Below, piece after piece: positions 1 to 7,456 of a stretch of 18,314 nucleotides of DNA (position 1 is its first letter; each line of letters begins with the position of its first letter). This stretch comes from Singulisphaera sp. GP187 (GTDB lineage Bacteria > Planctomycetota > Phycisphaerae > Phycisphaerales > SM1A02), in NCBI GenBank assembly GCA_945896765.1, contig CAMDEL010000010.1:1-18314 (forward strand), written 5' to 3'. Made by a program: the position numbers and the translations under genes. The notes beneath the pieces were generated by a model. That model was not told the origin of the DNA. It saw only the letters and a program-made list of their open reading frames with translations, and searched no databases.

Positions 1-913
1 CGCAAGTTGAAAGAACGAGCGCACCGGTGCTGGCTGGAGTGATCTTCCACCAAACGTCAGATTCGAACACATCAGATCCCGAACTACAGTTTGCTCCGGG
101 GTGATCGGGGCCGTCCGTGGTCGCATTGGTGGTGTTAAAAGCGTTCGTGCTATTCGCAGTTCCAGAAATGACGGTCGCTGAAGTAGCACAGTTGTTTACT
201 GGCGCACCGGCAATTGCTGGGCAGGAGTAGTAGCCGCAAAGCTTGATCGCAAGATCTACGCAACCTGAATCCCAGCCAATATCACAGCAGAGTGGGTTGA
301 AGGTGCAAATGCTTGTGCAGCAAAGTGCGTTGTCGCAACCGGGAGTTGTATGGACGACATTGCAAGCGCCGGACGCTCCGACGCATCCAGCACTTGATTC
401 AGTGAAAGCAACGGTAACCGTACCAGCTCCAAAGTCGCCATCAGGAGTAGGATCGCCGCCGTATCCACCAATACGCAAATAGAAGACATCGCCTGCGGCG
501 CAAGGAACTGCAGCTATGTTTGAAGTAAAACCACTACAACCTGTAGTGTCGCCATTGCAAGCAACGAGGGTGGAGCAGTCTCCTTTATAAAGCGCAAGAG
601 AAGTGTCGTAAGCTGCAGAATTACAAGTCGTAAAATCTGCTTGTCCTGGACCAGTAGCCGTAAACTTAAACCAAACATCTCTGCAAGTCACAACCCAATT
701 TAAGAATGTCCCAGCGCAGAGAGCATCTGTTGGGATATTTGTGCTTGGCGTTGCAGTCGTTGTATCAAAACTTGTTGGGGTGTTTGCAGCAATCGCAACT
801 GCAGCGGCGCATTCATCGCCTCCACCGAGTTGAGCGGATGCGCCGGATGTGAGGATGGACGAGGCGAACGCGCCAGCCATCAACGATGAGTAACAGAAGT
901 TTCGAATTTGCAT
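1..913 (-). CDS. Secreted Cys-rich beta-sandwich protein, C-terminus cut by window edge
   Basis: The frame is open from an ATG at 913 to the left edge: 304 codons with no stop, so the 3' end is missing. The start is preceded by AGGAAA (927-922), about 8 nt before the ATG. Residues 1-28 form a Sec signal peptide with likely cleavage after ASA (before QLGG). Residues about 30-175 look like a beta-sandwich module (GDECAAAVAI at the start, DVWFKFTATG in the middle, FYLRIGG near the end). A Cys-rich block at residues 193-226 has the pattern GCDNALCC, SIC, NPLCCD, W.SGC and LC. A second sandwich module then begins (NNCATSATVI, later ESDVWWKITP). From memory this layout is common in exported planctomycete proteins of unknown function; many such proteins are much longer and end in a sorting motif. 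It probably acts at the cell surface or outside the cell. The molecular role is unknown. Confidence 0.85.
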   Translation of the reverse strand, partial: MQIRNFCYSSLMAGAFASSILTSGASAQLGGGDECAAAVAIAANTPTSFDTTTATPSTNIPTDALCAGTFLNWVVTCRDVWFKFTATGPGQADFTTCNSAAYDTSLALYKGDCSTLVACNGDTTGCSGFTSNIAAVPCAAGDVFYLRIGGYGGDPTPDGDFGAGTVTVAFTESSAGCVGASGACNVVHTTPGCDNALCCTSICTFNPLCCDIGWDSGCVDLAIKLCGYYSCPAIAGAPVNNCATSATVISGTANSTNAFNTTNATTDGPDHPGANCSSGSDVFESDVWWKITPASTGALVLSTC

Positions 914-1047
914 TTGGGTTTTTCCTAGTTGAAAAATGAACGGGGTTTTGAACAGACTTTGAAAATCAACACAACAATAACTTCCACGAGCGATCGTCTA
1001 AAACATAACCCCTAATTAAGAAAGTGCAAATAAAGGGTTCAAAACAC

Positions 1048-1063
1048 TCCAAATTATTTTGGA
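1048..1063 (-). terminator. Weak hairpin after the MDR gene; possible terminator
   Basis: TCCAAA and TTTGGA flank a 4-nt loop, about 37 nt past the MDR stop on the - strand. The sequence after it (GTGTTTTG) is only moderately T-rich, so this would be a poor intrinsic terminator. The rest of 914-1099 is AT-rich and must hold the promoter of the secreted Cys-rich protein. A TTGAAC on the - strand (about 1040-1035) is a possible -35, but no convincing -10 follows it. Confidence 0.25.
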
Positions 1064-1099
1064 ATTGCTAAGTTGGGGATTTGGAGAAGACTTATCGGA

Positions 1100-2131
1100 C
1101 TATGCCCAATCGATCAAAACCTTGCCGAATTGTTCGCCAGATTCTAATCTTTCATATGCCTTTTTTGCAAATTGTGGCTTTTGAATCGAATCAACGATTG
1201 GCAACATCTCGCCAGAACGAAGGAAAGTTGTGACCGCTCGGAACTCGTCCATATCCCCCATCGTCGATCCCATGAAAGTGAGTTGGTTCCAGAACATGCG
1301 AGCCAGATCAGTAGTCGCGTCACCGCCAGTCGTTGCGCCACACGTGACGAAGACTCCCCCGCGAACAAGACTCTTGATGCACTGACTATGGACCGCCTTG
1401 CCGATCGAGTCTGCGACGATGTCAACGCCGCGCTTGCCAGTCAGAGTGCGCACAGTCTTGGACCAATCTGATCCATCATCCAAGATTCCATGCACGGCGC
1501 CGAGTTCGCGCGCACGATCAAGTTTCCATTGGTGACGACTTGTCACGATGACCGTGCATCCAAAATGTTTTGCGATGTTCAAGAGTGCGACAGCGACTCC
1601 GCCGCCGATGCCCGTGACGAGGATGGTCATTCCTGGTCGAAGTTGTGCGCGCGACATCAACATTCGCCACGCAGTGAGATGTGTCAGTCCAAATGCTGCT
1701 GCTTGAATTGGATCAGTATCACCGATGTCCAAGACGTTTTTCACTGGTGCGCAGAAAAATTCTCCCATCGTTCCAGGCGAATGTTCGCCGATCATTCGAA
1801 TGTCTTCACCCGATGCAAATCGATCTGGATGTACTGGCGCATCTTGAATCACTGCGGCATTCAACAAGATACGACGGCCGATCCATGCGCGATCAACTCC
1901 AGTGCCAACTTCTTCCACGCGCCCCGCGCCATCGGAACCGCTTGAAAATGGATATTGCGTATCGATTCCAGGCAGCCCACGGCCAACCCAAAGATCCAAA
2001 CTGTTCAGCGCGGATGCTTCTGTGCGAACCAAGACCTCGCCCGATTGTGGTTGCGGCTTCGGGCGATCAGTGACCAGAGCGACATTGGGCGAGACTGGAT
2101 TTCCGCGCTGTTGAACGACGATGGCTTTCAT
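1100..2131 (-). CDS. MDR-superfamily zinc-type alcohol dehydrogenase/quinone oxidoreductase-like protein
   Basis: The 343-aa protein has the usual length and layout of medium-chain dehydrogenases. The N-terminal GroES-like part contains ALNSLDLWVGRGLPG (41-55) and GSDGAGRVEEVG (65-76). A Rossmann nucleotide-binding loop TGIGGGVA lies at 173-180, and the C-terminus has GSTMGDMDEFRAV and SGEQFGKVLID. Relatives I recall with the same LDLWVRRGLPG signature carry a four-cysteine structural-zinc loop after the first domain. Here that stretch (about 90-120) has no cysteine, so structural zinc binding appears lost; the substrate is unknown. The cofactor is probably NADP(H), by family. The gene is divergent from the DUF1573 gene with 26 bp between start codons, and its promoter must lie in or beside that gap. 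Cytoplasmic. Confidence 0.88.
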   Translation of the reverse strand: MKAIVVQQRGNPVSPNVALVTDRPKPQPQSGEVLVRTEASALNSLDLWVGRGLPGIDTQYPFSSGSDGAGRVEEVGTGVDRAWIGRRILLNAAVIQDAPVHPDRFASGEDIRMIGEHSPGTMGEFFCAPVKNVLDIGDTDPIQAAAFGLTHLTAWRMLMSRAQLRPGMTILVTGIGGGVAVALLNIAKHFGCTVIVTSRHQWKLDRARELGAVHGILDDGSDWSKTVRTLTGKRGVDIVADSIGKAVHSQCIKSLVRGGVFVTCGATTGGDATTDLARMFWNQLTFMGSTMGDMDEFRAVTTFLRSGEMLPIVDSIQKPQFAKKAYERLESGEQFGKVLIDWA

Positions 2132-2142
2132 GGGATGTACGT

Positions 2143-2150
2143 CTATAGTA
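2143..2150. promoter_or_regulatory. Symmetric TATA-like core between divergent start codons (candidate bidirectional -10)
   Basis: The 26-bp gap between the divergent MDR and DUF1573 start codons contains TATAGT on the + strand (2144-2149). It ends 8 nt before the ATG at 2158. CTATAG (2143-2148) is a perfect palindrome, so the - strand reads TACTAT at 2150-2145, 13 nt before the MDR ATG. If both act as -10 elements, the + transcript would be leaderless or nearly so and the - transcript would have a leader of a few bases. No good -35 is seen for either direction. Confidence 0.4.
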
Positions 2151-2157
2151 ATGCTCC

Positions 2158-3327
2158 ATGAGAATGCAGCAAACTATTGGAGTATTCGCAGCGGGAGTAT
2201 TTCTGATTTCAGCGCTCGCAATGAATGCATCCTGCGAATCTGCAGTTGATCCATCGTCGCCTCAGATTGCGAATTATTCCCAGCCGACCACCGTCCTTGT
2301 TGATCCGCCGTTGATCAATTTGGGATTCTTGGAACCTCGTTCGACGATCACGCGAAACTTTCGGCTTTCCAATACCTCTAAAGTGCCGATCACAATTGAT
2401 AGCGTGGCACCAAGTTGCACATGTACAACTCTGGATGTTGCTGGAAAAGTCATTCCTGCGCTTGGCAGTCTCGAGGTTCCAGTGACAATGAAGGTCGCTG
2501 CATCAACGGGAATCAAGTCCGCATCTGTCACACTTACATTCTCCGACCGAAGTACCCCCGCCAAACTGACAATGAGTGGCGAGATTGCATATCAAGTTCG
2601 AGCGACTTGTAAAGATGTCGTCGAAAATGTACGCGTCCCTTTTATCAATCTGTTTGACGACCCACAGCGACCCAAAGATGTCCCGCCGCCACCGATGGCA
2701 GGAACTTTGAAAGTCATTTCGATCGATCAAAAACCATTCCGAATTCTTTCCGTGATGAACCAACCGCCTGTGTTTGCTGGCTTCGATCCCGCCAAGGATC
2801 CTCCCGAAACTTCATACGAACTCGTGTATGACTTCTCCAAAGTCCCCTGCGAACGGATGCCGCCATATTTGATTATCGAAACAGATCACCCGCAAGCGCC
2901 GGTGATCGATATGCGAATTCGTCATGCGTGCACCAAGATCTCACCGCAACTTCCGTTCGGGGAGTATCGATCAAATCTTGGCGCAGTGACGACGGGAAAA
3001 GAGCAGCCTTTCGAGTTCGAACTGAAACATTCACAAGGATGGAAGGTGATTTCAACCACTTCCAAAGATCCGCAATTCACCGTCAAGTTGGTCGGCCAGA
3101 CAGCGGACGCGGACAATGCGATGATCTCATTGATGATCTCGGTCAATGCTTCAGCGAACGGAATTGTTTTAGCTCCTGTCACTATGACTGCGATGGATCC
3201 CACGGGGGCAACGAAATCGAGCGATTTCTGGGTCTATTTTAAAGCAGTCCCAGCTGCGAGCGCGGCGGCTGCGAGCGCACCGGCTGCAAGTGGTGCGTCA
3301 GCGGCAAGTCAAAAAGCAGGATCGTAA
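2158..3327 (+). CDS. Secreted DUF1573 domain protein
   Basis: A 389-aa exported protein. Residues 1-26 are a signal peptide (MRMQQ, then a hydrophobic core GVFAAGVFLISALA). A Cys at 26 follows NAS, so a poor lipobox cannot be excluded. Residues about 46-145 match DUF1573: PPLINLGFLEPRSTITRNF, SNTSKVPITI and the hallmark SCTCT at 87-91, an Ig-like beta-sandwich. A second all-beta part follows (about 150-360). The last about 25 residues are an Ala/Ser-rich tail built from 15-bp repeats. DUF1573 proteins are widespread in planctomycetes and Bacteroidetes and have no assigned activity; a periplasmic or surface structural role is a guess. There is no Shine-Dalgarno sequence, fitting leaderless translation from the nearby TATAGT. 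The 3' end overlaps the malic enzyme gene by 19 bp, tail to tail. Confidence 0.88.
   Translation: MRMQQTIGVFAAGVFLISALAMNASCESAVDPSSPQIANYSQPTTVLVDPPLINLGFLEPRSTITRNFRLSNTSKVPITIDSVAPSCTCTTLDVAGKVIPALGSLEVPVTMKVAASTGIKSASVTLTFSDRSTPAKLTMSGEIAYQVRATCKDVVENVRVPFINLFDDPQRPKDVPPPPMAGTLKVISIDQKPFRILSVMNQPPVFAGFDPAKDPPETSYELVYDFSKVPCERMPPYLIIETDHPQAPVIDMRIRHACTKISPQLPFGEYRSNLGAVTTGKEQPFEFELKHSQGWKVISTTSKDPQFTVKLVGQTADADNAMISLMISVNASANGIVLAPVTMTAMDPTGATKSSDFWVYFKAVPAASAAAASAPAASGASAASQKAGS
3253..3297 (+). repeat. Three imperfect 15-bp tandem repeats coding an Ala-rich tail
   Basis: Copies start at 3253, 3268 and 3283, each beginning GCTGCGAGC or GCTGCAAGT and coding AAS plus two small residues. They lie at the 3' end of the DUF1573 gene and make its low-complexity C-terminal tail. 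They probably grew by replication slippage. Confidence 0.7.
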
Positions 3328-5006
3328 ACCCGCTCGCGTACAAACTCTGCGATATCGGCAGGACGCGGAACTCTTGCGAGTCCTTGGTCAAAGATCAACG
3401 CGGCAACAGCGATAGCGACCTCGATGCTTGTTTCGTAAATAGATGAGATGGGCGGATAGATCAACCCAACCGAAAGATCTTGATCTGTCGTTTGCGATGC
3501 AAGGGATTCTGCTGCTCGCAAAAACATTTCATCCGTCACGCGGTTTGCTTCTGTGGCAAAGACTGCCATACCAACTGCGGGATAGATATAAACATTATTT
3601 CCCTGACCAGGCACAAATAATTTTCCACCGAAATGCATCGGTGGAAACGGACTGCCTGTTGCGACGATCGCTCGACCTTCCGACCAACGAATCGCTTCAT
3701 CAGCGGTGCACTCGGATTTTGAAGTTGGATTGGAAAGCGGAAAAATAATTGGTCGCGCATTGATTCGAGCCATGGCTCGAACCACAGTTTCGTTGAAAGC
3801 GTGCGCAACGGTGGAAACGCCAATGATTGCCGTTGGTCGCACAACTTCAACAACGTCGGACAATCGTGTCAGCGGAGAATCCAGTCCCGATGGTGCGCCG
3901 ACAGGAAACTTCAGTCCAGACACATCATGTGCATACCGCTGCAAATAGTCTGGCAATTTAGGCATTCCTGAATGGACCATGCCGCGCGAATTGACAAACC
4001 AACATCGCTCGATTGCTTGGGCTTCGGACATTCCATCTCCGCAAAGTTGCTTGACGAAAAGATCCGCGATGCCGACCGCTGCACTTCCTGCGCCCATAAA
4101 CAAAATCCGCTGATCGCTCATCTTGGTGGCGTTCATTCGGCACGCACCAAAGAGACCTGCGACTGCGACAGATGCTGTTCCCTGAATATCGTCATTGAAG
4201 CAGCAGACTTTGTCTCGGTATCTTTCGAGAAGTGGAATTGCATTCTTGTTGGTGAAATCTTCGAACTGAATGCAGCAACGCGGGAATACTTCTTGGACTG
4301 CCGCAACGAACTCGTCGATGAACGAGAGATATTCATCGCCACCGATGCGAGGCACGCGGAGTCCAGGATAAAGAGGATCATTGCGGAATCCTTCGTTGTT
4401 CGTGCCCATGTCAAGCACAACAGGCAGAGCAACCTGAGGAGGCACTCCAGCGCATGCGGTATAGAGCGCAAGTTTGCCAATTGGAATGCCCATTCCGCAC
4501 ACACCTTGATCGCCAAGGCCCAGAATTCTTTCCCCGTCAGTCACCACAATGAATCGCACATCTTTCACAGGCCAATTGCGCAGAACTTGCGCAAGTTTTC
4601 CGCGGCGATTCATCGAGAGATACATGCCCTTCGGTCGGCGCATAATGTGGCCAAACTTTTGGCACGCCTCGCCAACCGTGGGCGTATAAACGATCGGCAT
4701 GTAACGCTGAAAATCACTGCGCAACAAGGAATAAAAAAGCCGTTCTTGACGGTCTTGAAGTGCGGACAGAAACTGATATTTGCCAAGATCCGATGACTGT
4801 TGCTCGAACTGAAGACGCGCGCGATCGAGTTGGATGTCCATGGATTCGATCCCATCTGGGATCAAACCGACAAGACCAAATTGCTCGCGTTCAGATTCGG
4901 AGAATGCGGCGCCTTTATTCAGCCGTGCATCAAAGAGGAGTTGAAAAGCTGATGGACTGCCGCTGTTTGACTGGTTCATTGCGACGATCATAGCCCCCAC
5001 TTTCAT
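3309..5006 (-). CDS. maeA: NAD-dependent malic enzyme (malate to pyruvate and CO2)
   Basis: The 565-aa protein has the length of the large MaeA/eukaryotic-type malic enzymes, not the short MaeB type. Motifs in order are VYTPTVGEAC (catalytic Tyr 107), GERILGLGDQG, GIPIGKLALYTACAG (catalytic Lys 178), FEDFTNKNA (metal ligands Glu 249 and Asp 250), CCFNDDIQGTA (Asp 273), the nucleotide loop MGAGSAAVGIA (about 304-314), PLSNPTSKSE and GNNVYIYPAVGM. It catalyses oxidative decarboxylation of malate in the cytoplasm, linking the TCA cycle to pyruvate. NAD rather than NADP preference is by family only. The start is unsettled: ATGs at 5006, 4991 and 4979 are all in frame, no strong Shine-Dalgarno precedes 5006, and family similarity begins only after about residue 18. 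It is divergent from the racemase gene and converges on the DUF1573 gene. Confidence 0.95.
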   Translation of the reverse strand: MKVGAMIVAMNQSNSGSPSAFQLLFDARLNKGAAFSESEREQFGLVGLIPDGIESMDIQLDRARLQFEQQSSDLGKYQFLSALQDRQERLFYSLLRSDFQRYMPIVYTPTVGEACQKFGHIMRRPKGMYLSMNRRGKLAQVLRNWPVKDVRFIVVTDGERILGLGDQGVCGMGIPIGKLALYTACAGVPPQVALPVVLDMGTNNEGFRNDPLYPGLRVPRIGGDEYLSFIDEFVAAVQEVFPRCCIQFEDFTNKNAIPLLERYRDKVCCFNDDIQGTASVAVAGLFGACRMNATKMSDQRILFMGAGSAAVGIADLFVKQLCGDGMSEAQAIERCWFVNSRGMVHSGMPKLPDYLQRYAHDVSGLKFPVGAPSGLDSPLTRLSDVVEVVRPTAIIGVSTVAHAFNETVVRAMARINARPIIFPLSNPTSKSECTADEAIRWSEGRAIVATGSPFPPMHFGGKLFVPGQGNNVYIYPAVGMAVFATEANRVTDEMFLRAAESLASQTTDQDLSVGLIYPPISSIYETSIEVAIAVAALIFDQGLARVPRPADIAEFVRERVYDPAF

Positions 5007-5037
5007 CTGCGTCGTCTTCGCCGAGTGGTCGCTTCCT

Positions 5038-5045
5038 TATATAGT
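5038..5045. promoter_or_regulatory. TATATAGT core between malic enzyme and racemase genes (candidate -10, possibly bidirectional)
   Basis: TATAGT (5040-5045) ends 6 nt before the racemase ATG at 5052, which would put the +1 at or beside the start codon. TATATA (5038-5043) is a palindrome and can also serve as a -10 for the malic enzyme on the - strand, giving a leader of roughly 25 nt. The whole gap is 45 bp. A TTCGCC at 5017-5022 is the only -35-like string at 17-bp spacing, and it is weak. Confidence 0.42.
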
Positions 5046-5051
5046 CGCATC

Positions 5052-5999
5052 ATGAAGCGTGTCAAAGCAATCGATAGTCACACCGAAGGCGAACCAACCC
5101 GCGTGATCATTTCGGGCGGACCAGATCTTGGAAGTGGAACCCTTCGAGAGCGGCGAGAAATCTTTGCGCGAGATCATGATGACTTTCGGCGAATGTCGAT
5201 CGAAGAACCTCGCGGATCAGATGTGCTTGTCGGCGCAATGCTGGTGGAAGCACATGAGGCAGATTGTGTTGCTGGCGTGATCTTTTTTAATAACGCTGGA
5301 GTCCTTGGAATGTGCGGACATGGAACGATCGGAGTCGTGCGTACACTCGCGCATCTTGGACGAATCAAAGCTGGAACGCATCGGCTTGATACGCCAGTAG
5401 GAATTGTGAAATTTACGCTGCGTGCAGATGATGTTGTCGAAGTTGCCAATGTGCCGTCGCGTCGAACGCACGCTGGAATCACCGTGCAAGTTGCGGGACT
5501 TGGTGTTATTGCCGGCGATGTTGCGTGGGGCGGGAATTGGTTTTTCATCGCACCTTCGCCTCTGAAGATTCCCCTGCAACTTGATCGTGTTGCGGAACTC
5601 ACTGCTCATGCATGGTCTGTTCGTCGTGCGCTTGCGACTGCGGGAATCACAGGCGATGACGGTGGCGAGATCGACCACATCGAATTTACAGAGCCTGCTC
5701 GACGCGCAGATTGTGCGTGGCGCAACTTTGTACTTTGTCCAGGCGGCGCGTATGACCGATCGCCCTGCGGAACTGGAACGAGTGCGAAGATTGCGTGCTT
5801 GGTTGCGGATGGAAAAATTGCGCTCGGCGAACGCGTTGGCGCTGAGAGTTTTATTGGAACACGATTTGAAGGGTGGCATTCCATTGACTCTGCAGAAGCA
5901 ATTCGACCAACGATCGCTGGACGTGCTTGGATCACAGCTGAAATCGAATTGCTGATCGATGCTTCTGACCCTTGCGCTGCAGGGATTCCAAAACAATGA
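5052..5999 (+). CDS. Proline racemase family protein, probable 4-hydroxyproline 2-epimerase
   Basis: A 315-aa cytoplasmic isomerase. Both catalytic cysteines of the family are present: MCGHGTIG (Cys 88) and DRSPCGTGTSA (Cys 239). The N-terminal AIDSHTEGEPTRV is typical of the family. With two cysteines it should be a racemase/epimerase rather than the trans-3-hydroxyproline dehydratase, which has Thr at the first site. 4-Hydroxyproline 2-epimerase is preferred over proline racemase because the next gene is a DHDPS-family protein, as in hydroxyproline catabolic clusters. I chose ATG 5052 over an upstream in-frame GTG at 5025 because similarity starts at KRVKAIDSHTEG and a TATAGT sits just before it. 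It is the first gene of a run with ATGA overlaps. Confidence 0.92.
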   Translation: MKRVKAIDSHTEGEPTRVIISGGPDLGSGTLRERREIFARDHDDFRRMSIEEPRGSDVLVGAMLVEAHEADCVAGVIFFNNAGVLGMCGHGTIGVVRTLAHLGRIKAGTHRLDTPVGIVKFTLRADDVVEVANVPSRRTHAGITVQVAGLGVIAGDVAWGGNWFFIAPSPLKIPLQLDRVAELTAHAWSVRRALATAGITGDDGGEIDHIEFTEPARRADCAWRNFVLCPGGAYDRSPCGTGTSAKIACLVADGKIALGERVGAESFIGTRFEGWHSIDSAEAIRPTIAGRAWITAEIELLIDASDPCAAGIPKQ

Positions 6000-6994
6000 C
6001 AACAAGCGCGCAATCATTCAAATGGTCGGGAGTCATGCCCGCGATCACCACTCAACTGACTGCATCTGATGACGTGGATTTTTCTGCGGTCGTTCGCCAC
6101 GCTGTTTGGATGATCGACGAGGGTTGCGATGGCATTGTCATTGGCGGTTCGCTTGGCGAAGGACAATCACTGACAACGGATGAGAAAGTTGAATTATGGC
6201 GGAGTATTTCCGCTGCGCTGCTTGGTCGTGCGCCAGTCATTGCAGCCATCGGAGCAGCTTCGACGCACGGCGCATGTTTGTTGGCGCAATATGCAGCGAA
6301 TGCAGGCTGCGCAGGATTGATGGCTCTGCCACCGTATGTGCACAGTGGTGACGAACGCGAGGCAATTGCACACATCGAAAGTGTGGCGCGTGCGACAAAC
6401 TTGCCTGTGATGGTTTACAACAATCCGCAGGCATACCGTGCAGATTTTTCGGCGGCTTCGCTTGCTGCGATGGCGATGCGCCGATCGAACATTCGTGCAG
6501 TGAAAGATTCCACTGGTGATGTTCGGCGCATTGCGCAACTTGCTGAACTGGTCCGAAGTGGAGATGCACCTAGCGACTTGGCGATTTTCGTTGGGCTTGA
6601 TGATGTTGTTCCCTCTGGTGTTGCTGCTGGAGCACGCGGTTGGATCGCAGGTCTTGCCAATGCCCTTCCTGCCGCGAGTGTTGAACTTTGGAAACTCGCC
6701 CTTGCAGCACAAACAGATTCGCAAGCCGCCTCGATCCGCGTTGCCGAAGTTGACAGCGCGTTTTTGCCGCTTCTGTTGATGGACACGCTTCCAGACTTTG
6801 TTCAGCGCATCAAGTTGGTGCAAGCATTCGTCGGTCGCGGCGACGAACGCGTGCGCGCTCCACGACTTGCTCTTGATCCCGATGTGCGTGACGCGTGCAT
6901 CCAAATCACACGAACTGCTCTTGAACGGCTTGCGCAACTTGGAATTTCAACGAGTTCGAGCATGTTCAACGGCAAAAAGTCAAGCGAACGATGA
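5996..6994 (+). CDS. DHDPS/NAL-family lyase, candidate 1-pyrroline-4-hydroxy-2-carboxylate deaminase
   Basis: A 332-aa (beta/alpha)8-barrel class I aldolase-type enzyme. Seen in the sequence: WSGVMPAITTQL at the start, GGSLGEGQSLTTDEK (50-64), YNNPQAYRADFS with Tyr 141, and the Schiff-base lysine in RAVKDST (Lys 170). In bacterial hydroxyproline degradation a DHDPS-family member deaminates 1-pyrroline-4-hydroxy-2-carboxylate to 2-oxoglutarate semialdehyde, which fits a gene fused by overlap to the epimerase. True dapA is usually shorter (about 290-300 aa), so lysine biosynthesis is less likely; a sugar-acid lyase remains possible. The start ATG 5996 overlaps the racemase stop as ATGA and has AGGGAT 9 nt upstream. 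The D-hydroxyproline oxidase that should act between the two enzymes is not in the window. Confidence 0.88.
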   Translation: MTTSAQSFKWSGVMPAITTQLTASDDVDFSAVVRHAVWMIDEGCDGIVIGGSLGEGQSLTTDEKVELWRSISAALLGRAPVIAAIGAASTHGACLLAQYAANAGCAGLMALPPYVHSGDEREAIAHIESVARATNLPVMVYNNPQAYRADFSAASLAAMAMRRSNIRAVKDSTGDVRRIAQLAELVRSGDAPSDLAIFVGLDDVVPSGVAAGARGWIAGLANALPAASVELWKLALAAQTDSQAASIRVAEVDSAFLPLLLMDTLPDFVQRIKLVQAFVGRGDERVRAPRLALDPDVRDACIQITRTALERLAQLGISTSSSMFNGKKSSER

Positions 6995-7452
6995 TGACGC
7001 ATCCAAAAGTGTGGCCGAAAGAGTTGTCGTGCGAATTGCGTGATGACTTGCACAGTTGGTGTGCGCTTTGGAATGTCTCGACACTTGTGCCGGAAATTTC
7101 AGTGACGATCAGTCGAAGAATGACATCAAGTCTTGGCAGGGCGAGTTACACCCGACAATCCATCGGGTTGCAACACACGCTGCTCGATCCAACTGCGACG
7201 GAACTTCTGCGAGAAGTTCTCTGCCACGAGGCCGCGCACCTTGCCGCATATCGGCTGCATGGGAAAACAATTCGGCCGCACGGTTCGCAGTGGAAATCGC
7301 TTTTGTCCGCAGCGGGATATCCGCCACGAGCAACGATTGCCGCAGCAACTTTGCCGGCTTGCTTTGGTGTTCGCAGGGCGCGACGAGTTGTGAAGCGACG
7401 AAAAGTTCGACGCAGTCCATGGAAAGTCATCACACGCTGGATTCGAGGATGA
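6991..7452 (+). CDS. SprT-like zinc metalloprotein (putative metallopeptidase)
   Basis: A 153-aa protein with the SprT-like core. The zinc/catalytic motif LCHEAAHLAAY (His 79, Glu 80, His 83) is followed by the third ligand in IRPHGSQWKSLLSAAGYPP (His 97). Unlike full SprT/Spartan proteins it has no C-terminal CxxC zinc ribbon. Its last about 25 residues are strongly basic (RRARRVVKRRKVRRSPW), which might bind nucleic acid. Spartan-type relatives cut DNA-protein crosslinks; this role is inference here. The start ATG overlaps the stop of the DHDPS-family gene as ATGA, so it is probably coupled to the catabolic genes despite no obvious functional link. It ends 4 bp from the convergent transglutaminase-fold gene, with no terminator between. 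Confidence 0.8.
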   Translation: MMTHPKVWPKELSCELRDDLHSWCALWNVSTLVPEISVTISRRMTSSLGRASYTRQSIGLQHTLLDPTATELLREVLCHEAAHLAAYRLHGKTIRPHGSQWKSLLSAAGYPPRATIAAATLPACFGVRRARRVVKRRKVRRSPWKVITRWIRG

Positions 7453-7456
7453 AAAA

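Noticed and set aside
1015..1040. Possible promoter of the Cys-rich protein: TTGAAC followed by TTAATT or TAATTA
   Set aside because: The -10 candidates match the consensus at only 2-3 of 6 positions in an AT-rich stretch, so I could not place a promoter with confidence.
3972..4796. Long 274-codon + strand frame inside the malic enzyme gene
   Set aside because: It is antisense to a gene with unmistakable catalytic motifs, is rich in His, Arg and Cys as expected of a shadow frame, and has no family features.
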